Below, one piece after another: positions 1-6,183 of a stretch of DNA of 10,686 bases. Both the position numbers and the translations under genes were made by a program. Positions within the stretch are counted from its first letter, which is position 1. Each line of letters begins with the position of its first letter. The DNA comes from Prevotellaceae bacterium (GTDB lineage Bacteria; Bacteroidota; Bacteroidia; Bacteroidales; UBA932), in NCBI GenBank assembly GCA_031264645.1, contig JAISDR010000073.1, forward strand, positions 1 through 10,686, given 5' to 3'. Under the pieces are notes generated by a model. It saw only the letters and a list, made by a program, of their open reading frames with translations, was not told where the DNA came from and ran no database searches.

Positions 1-71
1 ACTTTCACAATTAAAAAACGATGATGAATAATCAACAGTTAAACAGCAAAATAAATTAAATAATTATAGCA

Positions 72-371
72 ATGAAAGAAAAAGTCAGTCAGATTATTAC
101 AGCGTTGTTGGAATTACAGGGTAAAGGATATTTCAATATATCTTTAGAGTGTGAAGGAAATTCGTTTAGCGTACGAATTTACAAAGGAAAATTGGATTTG
201 CATAAATATCCGGTTATTGAATATAGCAAGAATGCTACTCAATCCATGTTAATAAACGGTTCGGGATATTATGTTGACGACCAGGATAATAACATGTTGT
301 ATTTTGTCGATTATGAAATCAAAAAACGGAACAAAAATGACACATCAAATGAATTACAGTCAAAGAATTGA
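72..371 (+). CDS. Small hypothetical protein, AT-rich orphan gene
   Basis: This is an open frame of 99 residues that I do not recognise. The product is soluble-looking, with no signal peptide or membrane segment. A helix-like N-terminus (LLELQGKG near residues 12-19) is followed by alternating short stretches that look like beta strands (FNISLECEG, FSVRIYKG, YYVDDQDN), and then a charged Lys/Asn-rich tail. The DNA is clearly more AT-rich than the efflux locus to the right, which suggests a different origin. The start is the only reasonable ATG; the leader is A/T-rich with no Shine-Dalgarno, as is usual in Bacteroidetes. It converges with the minus-strand operon ending at 530. That the gene is real is an inference from its length and its codon-like composition. 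Confidence 0.55.
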   Translation: MKEKVSQIITALLELQGKGYFNISLECEGNSFSVRIYKGKLDLHKYPVIEYSKNATQSMLINGSGYYVDDQDNNMLYFVDYEIKKRNKNDTSNELQSKN

Positions 372-377
372 ACCGGC

Positions 378-396
378 AAAAGCAAATTGCGCTTTT
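378..396 (+). terminator. Possible weak intrinsic terminator after the orphan gene
   Basis: A perfect 6-bp inverted repeat, AAAAGC / GCTTTT, with a 7-base loop begins 7 bases after the stop codon at 371. The U tract is only the four T of the right arm and the stem is weak. The position fits a terminator, but this could be chance in AT-rich DNA. Confidence 0.3.
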
Positions 397-439
397 CAGG
401 GTCTTCATGGGGTTTTTCGTAAAAACTGCCAAGCGTCCG

Positions 440-467
440 ATTGACGTCGTGATAAGCCTGCGTCAAT
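440..467. repeat. 7-bp perfect inverted repeat between convergent genes
   Basis: ATTGACG at 440-446 is repeated inverted as CGTCAAT at 461-467, with a 14-base spacer and no T run on either side. It lies beyond the strong terminator at 473-500 in the direction of minus-strand transcription. It may be a secondary 3' structure. Otherwise 372-529 holds no gene that I can support. Confidence 0.3.
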
Positions 468-472
468 TAACG

Positions 473-500
473 AAAAAAGGAACGCCCATTCCTGCGTCCC
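473..500 (-). terminator. Strong intrinsic terminator of the 221-residue protein operon
   Basis: Read on the minus strand, GGGACGC (500-494), an 8-base loop, and GCGTTCC (485-479) form a 7-bp stem with one G-U pair, followed directly by six T. It starts about 30 bases after the stop codon at 530-532. This is a textbook rho-independent terminator and closes the operon that begins at the promoter near 1535-1565. Confidence 0.8.
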
Positions 501-529
501 TTTCATTTTCGATTCTCCTGTCTGCGAAA

Positions 530-1195
530 TTACGGTATAATAACGCTTACGATTTCGCACCATGGTCCTGTTTGACCCTTTTCGTTTTGCCAGCACGCCG
601 CTATGGAAAAGACTTTTGTCCGTTCGTCTTCCGTAAATTCGAAGATTTTCGGAGTACGTGTAACCATTATACTGTTGGTAAGGACGCTGTAGTCTGTCGC
701 CGGTGCGTCGAGCACTATGGATTTAAACACTGCGCCGACTACGCCGTAAGGTTTTGCCTTGCTTGTAGTATTCTGGTCTTTAAAGGATACTTTCAGACGG
801 CGGAAATCCAGTATCTCAATGAGGAGGACAGGGTGTGTCGTTGGCACGTCGATAGTTGTCGGCGTGGTGTCGTGCACGTGAAGACCCATGTCGAGGCGTT
901 CTGCGTCGGTGATGATTGGGTTCTTCAGACGGAATCCTACCATCGCGCGAACAAGAGTAACATAGTTTTTGCGTGCTACATTCTTCTCCGCTACAATGAC
1001 GGTGGTGCTGTCCGGGCTGTCTGCCTTCTTGTGCAGGGGTACAAAAACGTCGTAGGCAGTCTGCACCTCCGTAACCTCTTCGAGTGGAATGCCCCATCGA
1101 GATGCGTTTACAGACACTTTCGAGTTGAAATTGGAGCCCCATGGCACCAGTTCCGAATCTTTTGGGGGAATATAATCCCAATAAGTTTTGCTCAT
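530..1195 (-). CDS. Conserved Bacteroidetes protein of unknown function with Fn3-like C-terminus
   Basis: A 221-residue protein with no signal peptide and no membrane segment. The N-terminus (WDYIPPKDSELVPW, residues 6-19) resembles from memory a widespread Bacteroidetes family of uncharacterised proteins. In that family the same opening is followed by a helical region and a beta-rich end. Here residues about 75-100 carry an N/K-rich helix and the stretch IITDAERLDMGLHVHD. Residues about 115-221 look like a beta sandwich ending in WQNEKGQTGPWCEIVSVIIP, a signature resembling the last strands of fibronectin type III domains. The start ATG overlaps the stop of the upstream repeat-protein gene as ATGA (1192-1195), so the two are probably translationally coupled. 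A strong terminator follows. The role is unknown; the family call rests on memory rather than on a search. Confidence 0.85.
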   Translation of the reverse strand: MSKTYWDYIPPKDSELVPWGSNFNSKVSVNASRWGIPLEEVTEVQTAYDVFVPLHKKADSPDSTTVIVAEKNVARKNYVTLVRAMVGFRLKNPIITDAERLDMGLHVHDTTPTTIDVPTTHPVLLIEILDFRRLKVSFKDQNTTSKAKPYGVVGAVFKSIVLDAPATDYSVLTNSIMVTRTPKIFEFTEDERTKVFSIAACWQNEKGQTGPWCEIVSVIIP

Positions 1196-1509
1196 AACAT
1201 CTTATGTTTTAATATAATAAATGATATATCCGAGCCTCCCGGTGAAGTCATTGCGTTTTGCAGTGAGGTCACTGAACCTCTCGGTGAGGTCACTGAATCT
1301 TTCAGTGGGGTCATTGAACCTCTCGGCGAGGTCATTGAATCATCCAGTGAGGTCATTGAGAGTCTCAATGAGGTCACTGAATCATCCGGTGAGGTCATTG
1401 AGAGTCTCAATGGGGTCACTGAGCCTTGCAATGGGGTCATTGAGCCTTGCAGTGAGGTCGCCGGATTGCCTGTTGCGGTGAATATGCGATATGTTCCTGT
1501 TTCTGTCAT
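1192..1509 (-). CDS. Heptapeptide-repeat protein, coupled to the downstream gene
   Basis: An open frame of 105 residues. After a leader of about 18 residues (MTETGTYRIFTATGNPAT), nearly the whole protein consists of 7-residue units of the form [M/V]-T-[S/P]-[L/P]-x-x-S, encoded by 21-bp DNA repeats. Position 4 is Leu in some units and Pro in others, so a continuous coiled coil is unlikely although positions 1 and 4 are hydrophobic. The last residues (DISFIILKHKML) leave the repeat and run into the ATGA overlap with the 221-residue gene. A Bacteroidetes promoter lies about 20 bases upstream of the ATG. The 21-bp period also keeps other frames open on both strands. Translation of this frame is therefore supported by promoter, start and coupling, not by open length. 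Function unknown. Confidence 0.6.
   Translation of the reverse strand: MTETGTYRIFTATGNPATSLQGSMTPLQGSVTPLRLSMTSPDDSVTSLRLSMTSLDDSMTSPRGSMTPLKDSVTSPRGSVTSLQNAMTSPGGSDISFIILKHKML
1246..1455. repeat. Ten tandem 21-bp repeats
   Basis: Ten units with no gaps start at the GGTCAyTGA-like core (plus strand; the first unit begins AGTCATTG). Each is 21 bases, roughly two helical turns and exactly seven codons. The core GGTCA(C/T)TGA is well kept, while the middle of each unit varies (ACCTCTCGG, ATCATCCAG, GAGTCTCAA). Some units are near-identical in alternation, for example those at 1351 and 1393, which suggests duplication of two-unit blocks. Degenerate half-units flank the array at 1231-1245 and after 1456. 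The array lies inside the heptapeptide-repeat gene. Confidence 0.92.
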
Positions 1510-1534
1510 TACTGTAAAATTTCAAAATAAAGTG

Positions 1535-1565
1535 CAAAAGTACAGGGAGCACTGCGTCCACACAA
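1535..1565 (-). promoter_or_regulatory. Bacteroidetes-type promoter for the heptapeptide-repeat operon
   Basis: On the minus strand TACTTTTG at 1542-1535 matches the Bacteroidetes -7 consensus TAnnTTTG. A TTG at 1565-1563 stands 20 bases upstream as the -33 element. Transcription would start near 1529, about 20 bases before the ATG at 1509. The surrounding 60 bases (1531-1590) align without gaps to the promoter region of the efflux operon. Confidence 0.7.
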
Positions 1566-1613
1566 GGTCAAAAAGGCTGGGAAATTGGACGATTTTACTT
1601 ATTTTCGAAAATT

Positions 1614-2327
1614 TTATTGCCATTCCTCTGTTACCTTTTTGTATTCCGCCAACTTCACGCAATATTCCGTTGCCGCTTCGACGTACTGGTCGCGGCTTTG
1701 CTGAAGCAGATTTTGGGCGTCGAGCAGGTCGGAGAGAATAGAGATGCCCGCCTTGTAATGGTCTTCGCTCATGCGGATGTTCTCTTCGGCTACGGCGATG
1801 GATTTTTGAGCAAGCAAGACCTGTTGATATGCTTCGTTTAATTCGGCGGCGAAGTGTTGCATCTGAATCAGCAGCAATTCGGCGGTTTCGTTGCGGGTAT
1901 TTTCGGCAGACTGCAATTCAATCTTCTTCTTTTTGACAGCGTGAGAACCGCCCCACCAGTCCGTAATCGGAACAGATACGCTGGCAAAAACCATTCCGAA
2001 ATTATTTTTCATCCCATCGTTCCTGTGCATATCGAATTTCATATAATTGTAACCTGCGCCGACGGCTACGGTCGGCAGGTTTTTACCGGTTTCCATTTTG
2101 ACCTGCAATTTTGCCACGTCCACGCTTTTTTCCAGCAAACGGTATTCGGGGCGGTTTTGCAAAGCCTGCTGATGGTCTGCTACTGTAGTGGGCGGCGTCA
2201 TGCCGGCGAAGTCGGGCTGTTCAATGCCTTCAAAAGTTCGGGCAGAAGCGACGAAATGGAATTTCCGGTTTGAGTAATGCAACTTTCTTTCCTTTCCCGA
2301 TTCCTTTTGTGAATCAAACTTCTTCAT
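1614..2327 (-). pseudogene. 5'-truncated tolC-like outer membrane efflux gene (second copy)
   Basis: The frame ends in about 200 residues of the C-terminal half of an outer-membrane efflux protein (OEP/TolC family), starting at EQPDF (codon at 2222) and running to the stop at 1614. Over 194 residues it differs from the intact tolC-like protein of this window at 25 positions by my count, about 87% identity, with no gaps. The N-terminal half, signal peptide included, is missing. In its place are about 35 residues (from MKKFDSQKES) with no resemblance to the family, encoded by DNA overlapping the end of the HAD gene by 14 bases. The product could not form a trimeric channel. The best reading is a remnant of a duplicated efflux operon. 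Confidence 0.85.
1641..2222. repeat. Direct repeat, copy A (tolC 3' region)
   Basis: This 582-bp stretch aligns without gaps to 3195-3776, in the same orientation and 1554 bp away. Conservation is highest in the last 200 bp of the gene and lower around two blocks (near the left breakpoint and around the KIELQSAENTR segment). Recombination between the copies would remove the HAD gene and the NAD(P)-binding stub. Confidence 0.9.
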
Positions 2328-2949
2328 AATATGCTATTCTGCTTTCTATTTCCGAAAAATTATTTTCTTTTTCAAATAAGAATGTTTTGAATCCCAATGC
2401 TTTTCCGGCGGCGATATTGGCTTCGCCGTCGTCGATATAAAGCGTTTCCTCCGGATTGATTCCCGCTAAACTGATTACCATTTGAAAAATCTCGGGTTCG
2501 GGTTTCACGCAGCCAAGTTTATATGACAGATACAGTTCATCGAAATAATATTCCAACGGTTTTCTTCCCGGCAAAAATTCTTCCGACCTCGCCCAACTCA
2601 TGGATATTTCGTTTGTATTACTCAATAACAATACTTTATATTTTTTGCGAAGTTCCAGTATGTAATCAAGTTTCTTTTGTTCGACGGGTATAAGCCAGTC
2701 ATGAAATCCCATATCAATATCTTTGCCGTCGATATTTTTCCCTGTCATTTTGCATATTTCCACGTAAAAATCTTCCCTCGAAAGACTTCCACTTTCAATT
2801 TGACTGAATAAACCTTTTTGTCTGTACGGGTCAATCAATTCTTCGATATTACTTATTCCCACTTCCTTAAATCTCTTGATGGCGGCAGGTCCGTTTATTT
2901 CAATAACCACTCCTCCAAAATCGAATACAATGTTTTTTATTTTACTCAT
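2314..2949 (-). CDS. HAD-IA family phosphatase, YihX-like
   Basis: A complete 211-residue cytoplasmic hydrolase of the haloacid dehalogenase superfamily, probably dephosphorylating a small phosphorylated metabolite such as a sugar phosphate. All four motifs are visible. Motif I is FDFGGVV, with nucleophile Asp10. Motif II is LLLSNT, with Ser110. Motif III is the Lys149 of CVKPEPEIF, and motif IV is YIDDGEAN with Asp173 and Asp174. A helical cap fills residues about 18-95. The second Asp of motif I (DxD) is Gly, as in the FDxGxV subgroup that includes the E. coli glucose-1-phosphatase YihX; the substrate cannot be told from sequence. The start lies 4 bases after the stop of the NAD(P)-binding stub, so the two probably shared a transcript. 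It sits between the two tolC direct repeats and has no visible link to efflux. Confidence 0.88.
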   Translation of the reverse strand: MSKIKNIVFDFGGVVIEINGPAAIKRFKEVGISNIEELIDPYRQKGLFSQIESGSLSREDFYVEICKMTGKNIDGKDIDMGFHDWLIPVEQKKLDYILELRKKYKVLLLSNTNEISMSWARSEEFLPGRKPLEYYFDELYLSYKLGCVKPEPEIFQMVISLAGINPEETLYIDDGEANIAAGKALGFKTFLFEKENNFSEIESRIAYYEEV

Positions 2950-2953
2950 ATAC

Positions 2954-3097
2954 TTAAAATTTGTAATTTTTAAAACTTGGCGGATTGCTACTCAAATCAT
3001 AATAATCTGCCGTAACTTTAATACCCCTGTTCAATGCTTCATTCAGGATAGCAGAACCTATGAATCCGCTTGCTCCTATCAATACGATTTTTTTCAT
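2954..3097 (-). pseudogene. N-terminal stub of a Rossmann-fold NAD(P)-binding epimerase/reductase
   Basis: A 47-codon frame opens with MKKIVLIGASGFIGSAILNE, the first strand, the glycine-rich loop GASGFIG and the first helix of atypical short-chain dehydrogenases / NAD(P)-dependent epimerases. It continues to KVTA (residue 30), the end of the second strand. It then runs into an unrelated tail (DYYDLSSNPPSFKNYKF) and stops at 2954. Family members are usually above 200 residues, so the catalytic and substrate-binding parts are gone. The likely cause is an internal deletion joining the 5' end to foreign or 3' flanking DNA. It precedes the HAD gene by 4 bases. The upstream gap, 3098-3173, is A/T-rich and holds no clear promoter or terminator. 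Confidence 0.7.
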
Positions 3098-3173
3098 CTT
3101 TTTACATTTAACTTTTTACTTTCTTTTTTTTATTAAATACTGAGGGACAACATAAACAAATTGACCAAAGTTT

Positions 3174-4568
3174 TTACTCCCCCGTCGCATTCCAGTATTC
3201 CGCCAGTTTCACGCAATATCCCGTTGCCGCTTCGACGTACTGGTCGCGGCTTTGCTGGAGCAGGTTTTGTGCGTCGAGCAGGTCGGAGAGGATGGATATT
3301 CCCGCTTTGTAATGGTCTTCGCTCATGCGGACGTTTTCTTCGGCTACGGCGATGGATTTTTGGGCAAGCAAGACCTGTTGATATGCTTCGCCCAGTTCGG
3401 CGGCGAGTTGCTGCATCTGAATCAGCAGCAGTTCGGCGGTTTCGTTGTGGGTGTTGATGGCTTGCTGCACTTCCAGACGTTTCTTTTTGACAGCGTGCGA
3501 GCCGCCCCACCAGTCCGTAATCGGAATAGATACGCTGGCAAAAACCAGTCCGAAATTATTCTTCATTCCATCGTCCCTGTACATATCGAAATGCATATAA
3601 TTGTAACCTGCGCCGACGGCTACTGTCGGCAGGTGTTTGCCGGTTTCCATCTTGACCTGCAATTTCGCCACGTCCACGCTTTTCTCCAGCAGACGGTATT
3701 CGGGGCGATTTTGTAAAGATTGCTGATGGTCTGTTGTTACGACAGGCGGCGCGATGCCTGTGAAATCGGGCTGTTCGACGTCGAAATTTTCGACATCGAC
3801 GCCGATATGCTGTGCGAAAGCCATTTTCAGCGTCTGTGTTCCGTTTTCGAGTTTGAGACGGTTGGCGGCGAGGCGGTTTTGTTCGAGTTCCACTCGCAAC
3901 CGGTCGTTCCGGCTGGTCAGTCCCGCTTCAACGACAACGCTCACGTCGCTGTGCACACGCTGCAACATCGTTTCGGCTTCGGCGATGGTTTTCATTTTTT
4001 CCTTCAATGAAACAAGTTGCCAGAAGTAGCGTTCCGTAACGAGTAACGCTTCGTTAACGCTCATCTGTTTTTGGAGTATGCTTGCTTCCACGCCCGCTTT
4101 GGCAAGGCGGTTGCCGTTGACAATCTGTCCGCCGGCGAAAACAGGTTGCGTAGCCATCACTCCCGCAATCATGCCGTTTTTCAGCATTTCGATTTTTTGC
4201 GGTTCGCTGTTTTCTAATGCGGCAAGGGCATTCGGGTCTATCGGTACGCCGCTTTGCATTGCCCATCCTATTACAGGATTAAGAACGCTCATCAACGGCT
4301 GCATCGACGCCGACATATCCATTTCCATTGACATCATCGGTTTGTTTGCCGCAAAGTTCATACTTGTTGCGCTGATATTCGGAAAATATTTTGTAAATGC
4401 TTCCTTTTTTGTCTGTTCTGCCGCATCTATTGACAATTGTGCATTTTTGACTTTGGCGTTATTTTCCAGCGCCATCTGTTTACATTTTTCGAGGCTGTAC
4501 ATTTCCTGCGCCGGCGCCTGATAAACACTCAAACACAATATGAGTATTATTATGATATTATGTCTCAT
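3174..4568 (-). CDS. TolC-like outer membrane efflux protein (OEP family)
   Basis: A complete 464-residue outer-membrane factor, the exit duct of a tripartite RND efflux pump. A signal peptide (MRHNIIIILILCLSVYQAPA) precedes the mature start near YSLEKCKQMALENN, the usual opening of the OEP domain. Two internally similar halves follow, with long helices and the typical features AGLTSRNDRLRVELEQNR (about residues 215-232) and AGISILSDLLDAQNLLQQSR near the C-terminus. An inserted Met-rich segment (about 77-90) and a hydrophobic stretch (92-104) are seen in other Bacteroidetes members from memory. It starts 10 bases after the RND stop, as last gene of the operon. I see no terminator behind it. 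Its last 194 codons before the tail are duplicated at 1641-2222. Confidence 0.92.
   Translation of the reverse strand: MRHNIIIILILCLSVYQAPAQEMYSLEKCKQMALENNAKVKNAQLSIDAAEQTKKEAFTKYFPNISATSMNFAANKPMMSMEMDMSASMQPLMSVLNPVIGWAMQSGVPIDPNALAALENSEPQKIEMLKNGMIAGVMATQPVFAGGQIVNGNRLAKAGVEASILQKQMSVNEALLVTERYFWQLVSLKEKMKTIAEAETMLQRVHSDVSVVVEAGLTSRNDRLRVELEQNRLAANRLKLENGTQTLKMAFAQHIGVDVENFDVEQPDFTGIAPPVVTTDHQQSLQNRPEYRLLEKSVDVAKLQVKMETGKHLPTVAVGAGYNYMHFDMYRDDGMKNNFGLVFASVSIPITDWWGGSHAVKKKRLEVQQAINTHNETAELLLIQMQQLAAELGEAYQQVLLAQKSIAVAEENVRMSEDHYKAGISILSDLLDAQNLLQQSRDQYVEAATGYCVKLAEYWNATGE
3195..3776. repeat. Direct repeat, copy B (inside the intact tolC gene)
   Basis: This is the partner of 1641-2222: same orientation, same length, ungapped. 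The match begins exactly at the EQPDF codons of both genes and ends at the AEY codons before their different C-terminal tails (WNATGE here, KKVTEEWQ in the remnant). Confidence 0.9.
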
Positions 4569-4578
4569 TACGTAATTA

Positions 4579-6183
4579 TTAATTATTAATTGTTTCGTCC
4601 TGTTTTCTGAAAATCAGCCAGTACACCACCGGCATCACGGTAACAATCAGTATCATCGAAACCAGCGTTCCGAAGAAGATGATTGCCGCCATGCCCGACC
4701 ACATCGGGCTTGCGCTGATAAGCATTGGCAGCACGCCCATCGAGGCGCAGGCGGAAGTGAGGAAGATGGGTCGCATCCGTCGCTTACCGGCTTCGAAAGC
4801 GGCTTGACGGACAGTTTCGCCGCGCTTAAACCGCAGAAATTCGATGTAATCGAACATGATTATTCCATTGCGGACAATAATTCCTACAAGCCCGATTATT
4901 CCAAGTATTGCGAATACGCTAAAGTCGATATGAAGAATCCATACGCCGAATGTCGCTCCGAAAACGCTCAAAGCCGACGACAGCATTATAATCGTAGCCA
5001 GACTGATTTTTCGGAAATGGAAAACAAGGATAAAAAACATCATAAGAAATGCGATAACCATTGCCAGATATATTGGCGACATTGTTTCGTCTTCAAACTC
5101 GGACAAGCCGCCGTATTCACATTCCACATCGGCGGGCAGTTGCGGCACGATTTCGCTATCCACATAACGGATTATTTTTGCAAAAACCTTGTTGGCGTAT
5201 TCGTCGCGCTTTATGTCGGCAAGCACGCTCAATGTCCTTATACCGTTGCGGTGCGCAATGCAGCCTTCATCCCATTCGGGTGTAATATTGCCGATTTGCC
5301 GCAGGGGAACGGATACTCCGAGCAAGCCGGAAATCTGCACGTCGTGCAAATCGGAAATCGTATTGTCGGCTTGTTCAGGCTCGATACACACGGGAACGGC
5401 GTAATTGCCTTCCCACAGGTCGCTTATTTTCATACCCGTCAAACCCGATGCTATGCCCATCGAAACCAGCGTTTTGTTAATTCCCAGACGCGAAGTTTCG
5501 TCGAGGTCGAGTTCTATTTTCGCGCTTTGAACGGGAGTATCGAAACTCGTGCGCACCCACAAACATTCGTCGAGCGATTGCAGATAATCGCTCACTTTTT
5601 CCGCCTGCGTTTTCAAACCTGCAAAGTCTTCGCCGATAAGCCGGATTTCTATCGGCGCATTAACCGCCTGAAAATCGAGTTGCTTAAACCTGATGTATGC
5701 TTCGGGAAAACAGAAAGCATAGCGGTCGGCATATTCGTCCAGCATTTCTTCGGTCGCGCGGTTGGAAACGGTATTGACGATAAACTGTCCGTAGGCTTTC
5801 GACGGCATATTGGGCGCATAGCTAACATGAAAACGCGGCGAACTTTCGCCGATGAATGCGGTTACGGATTTCACGCGCGGGTCTTGCCGCAGGATATGTT
5901 CCATGCTGTCGGCAATGGCGGCGGTTTTTTCGAGCGGACTGCCCTGCGGCAAGTAAATTTCAACGGCAAACTGGTTGCGCTCGGCAATCGGCATCATGCG
6001 CATGGGGATATTCAAAAACAGAAGCACGCCAAGCAAAACACTTCCTGCGCCGATGGCTATTGTCGTTTTCGGATACTCAAAAACCGTGGCAAGCAGCCGC
6101 TCGTAAGTCGATTGAACATAGTCGAGAATACTCTTTCGAGGTTTTTGGGAAGATTTGTCTGTAACGCTGTGCAGCCCTTTTTT
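4579..6183 (-). CDS. RND efflux pump, C-terminal half (-1 frame relative to N-terminal half)
   Basis: From the codon GGG at 6177 this frame encodes 532 residues of the second half of an AcrB/MexF-type hydrophobe-amphiphile exporter. It covers TM7 (KTTIAIGAGSVLLGVLLFLN), the second porter/docking region, and the TM8-12 block. TM10 reads GLVGIIVRNGIIMF, where Arg near fused residue 933 stands at the place of the Lys940 proton-relay residue of AcrB. The frame is open upstream to 6252, but those codons are antiframe to the N-terminal half and carry no family sequence. No start codon sits near the true domain boundary, so translation presumably depends on the upstream half. Joined at 6177 the two halves give about 1029 residues, normal for the family. 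The stop lies 10 bases before the tolC start. Confidence 0.88.
   Translation of the reverse strand, partial: KKGLHSVTDKSSQKPRKSILDYVQSTYERLLATVFEYPKTTIAIGAGSVLLGVLLFLNIPMRMMPIAERNQFAVEIYLPQGSPLEKTAAIADSMEHILRQDPRVKSVTAFIGESSPRFHVSYAPNMPSKAYGQFIVNTVSNRATEEMLDEYADRYAFCFPEAYIRFKQLDFQAVNAPIEIRLIGEDFAGLKTQAEKVSDYLQSLDECLWVRTSFDTPVQSAKIELDLDETSRLGINKTLVSMGIASGLTGMKISDLWEGNYAVPVCIEPEQADNTISDLHDVQISGLLGVSVPLRQIGNITPEWDEGCIAHRNGIRTLSVLADIKRDEYANKVFAKIIRYVDSEIVPQLPADVECEYGGLSEFEDETMSPIYLAMVIAFLMMFFILVFHFRKISLATIIMLSSALSVFGATFGVWILHIDFSVFAILGIIGLVGIIVRNGIIMFDYIEFLRFKRGETVRQAAFEAGKRRMRPIFLTSACASMGVLPMLISASPMWSGMAAIIFFGTLVSMILIVTVMPVVYWLIFRKQDETINN

Noticed and set aside
21..59. Very short frame (MMNNQQLNSKIN), and a possible tail of an upstream gene ending at 29-31
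   Set aside because: Both are too short at the window edge to separate from chance. No ribosome-binding region or homology can be seen.
405..596. Minus-strand 63-codon frame at the end of the 221-residue gene
   Set aside because: It overlaps the conserved gene's C-terminus in another frame and runs through the terminator hairpin.
1246..1455. CRISPR array
   Set aside because: The units are contiguous 21-bp tandem repeats with no unique spacers and no cas genes nearby.
1221..1481. Plus-strand repeat peptide (KSLRFAVRSLNLSV-like units)
   Set aside because: It is a second reading of the same 21-bp array. No promoter lies upstream, and the minus-strand frame has promoter, start and ATGA coupling in its favour.
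1601..1612. Perfect 12-bp palindrome ATTTTCGAAAAT just after the truncated tolC stop
   Set aside because: It is A/T-rich with no loop and no U tract in the minus direction, so it is neither a convincing terminator nor a clear operator.
368..1741. Long plus-strand open frame of 457 codons across the repeat region
   Set aside because: It is antisense to the 221-residue and repeat genes. Its length comes from the 21-bp period, which keeps frames open. It has no promoter and its translation resembles no protein.
3098..3173. Terminator or promoter between tolC and the dehydrogenase stub
   Set aside because: The T run is on the plus strand only and has no stem. On the minus strand a TTTG followed by TATTTAAT is too far from consensus to call.
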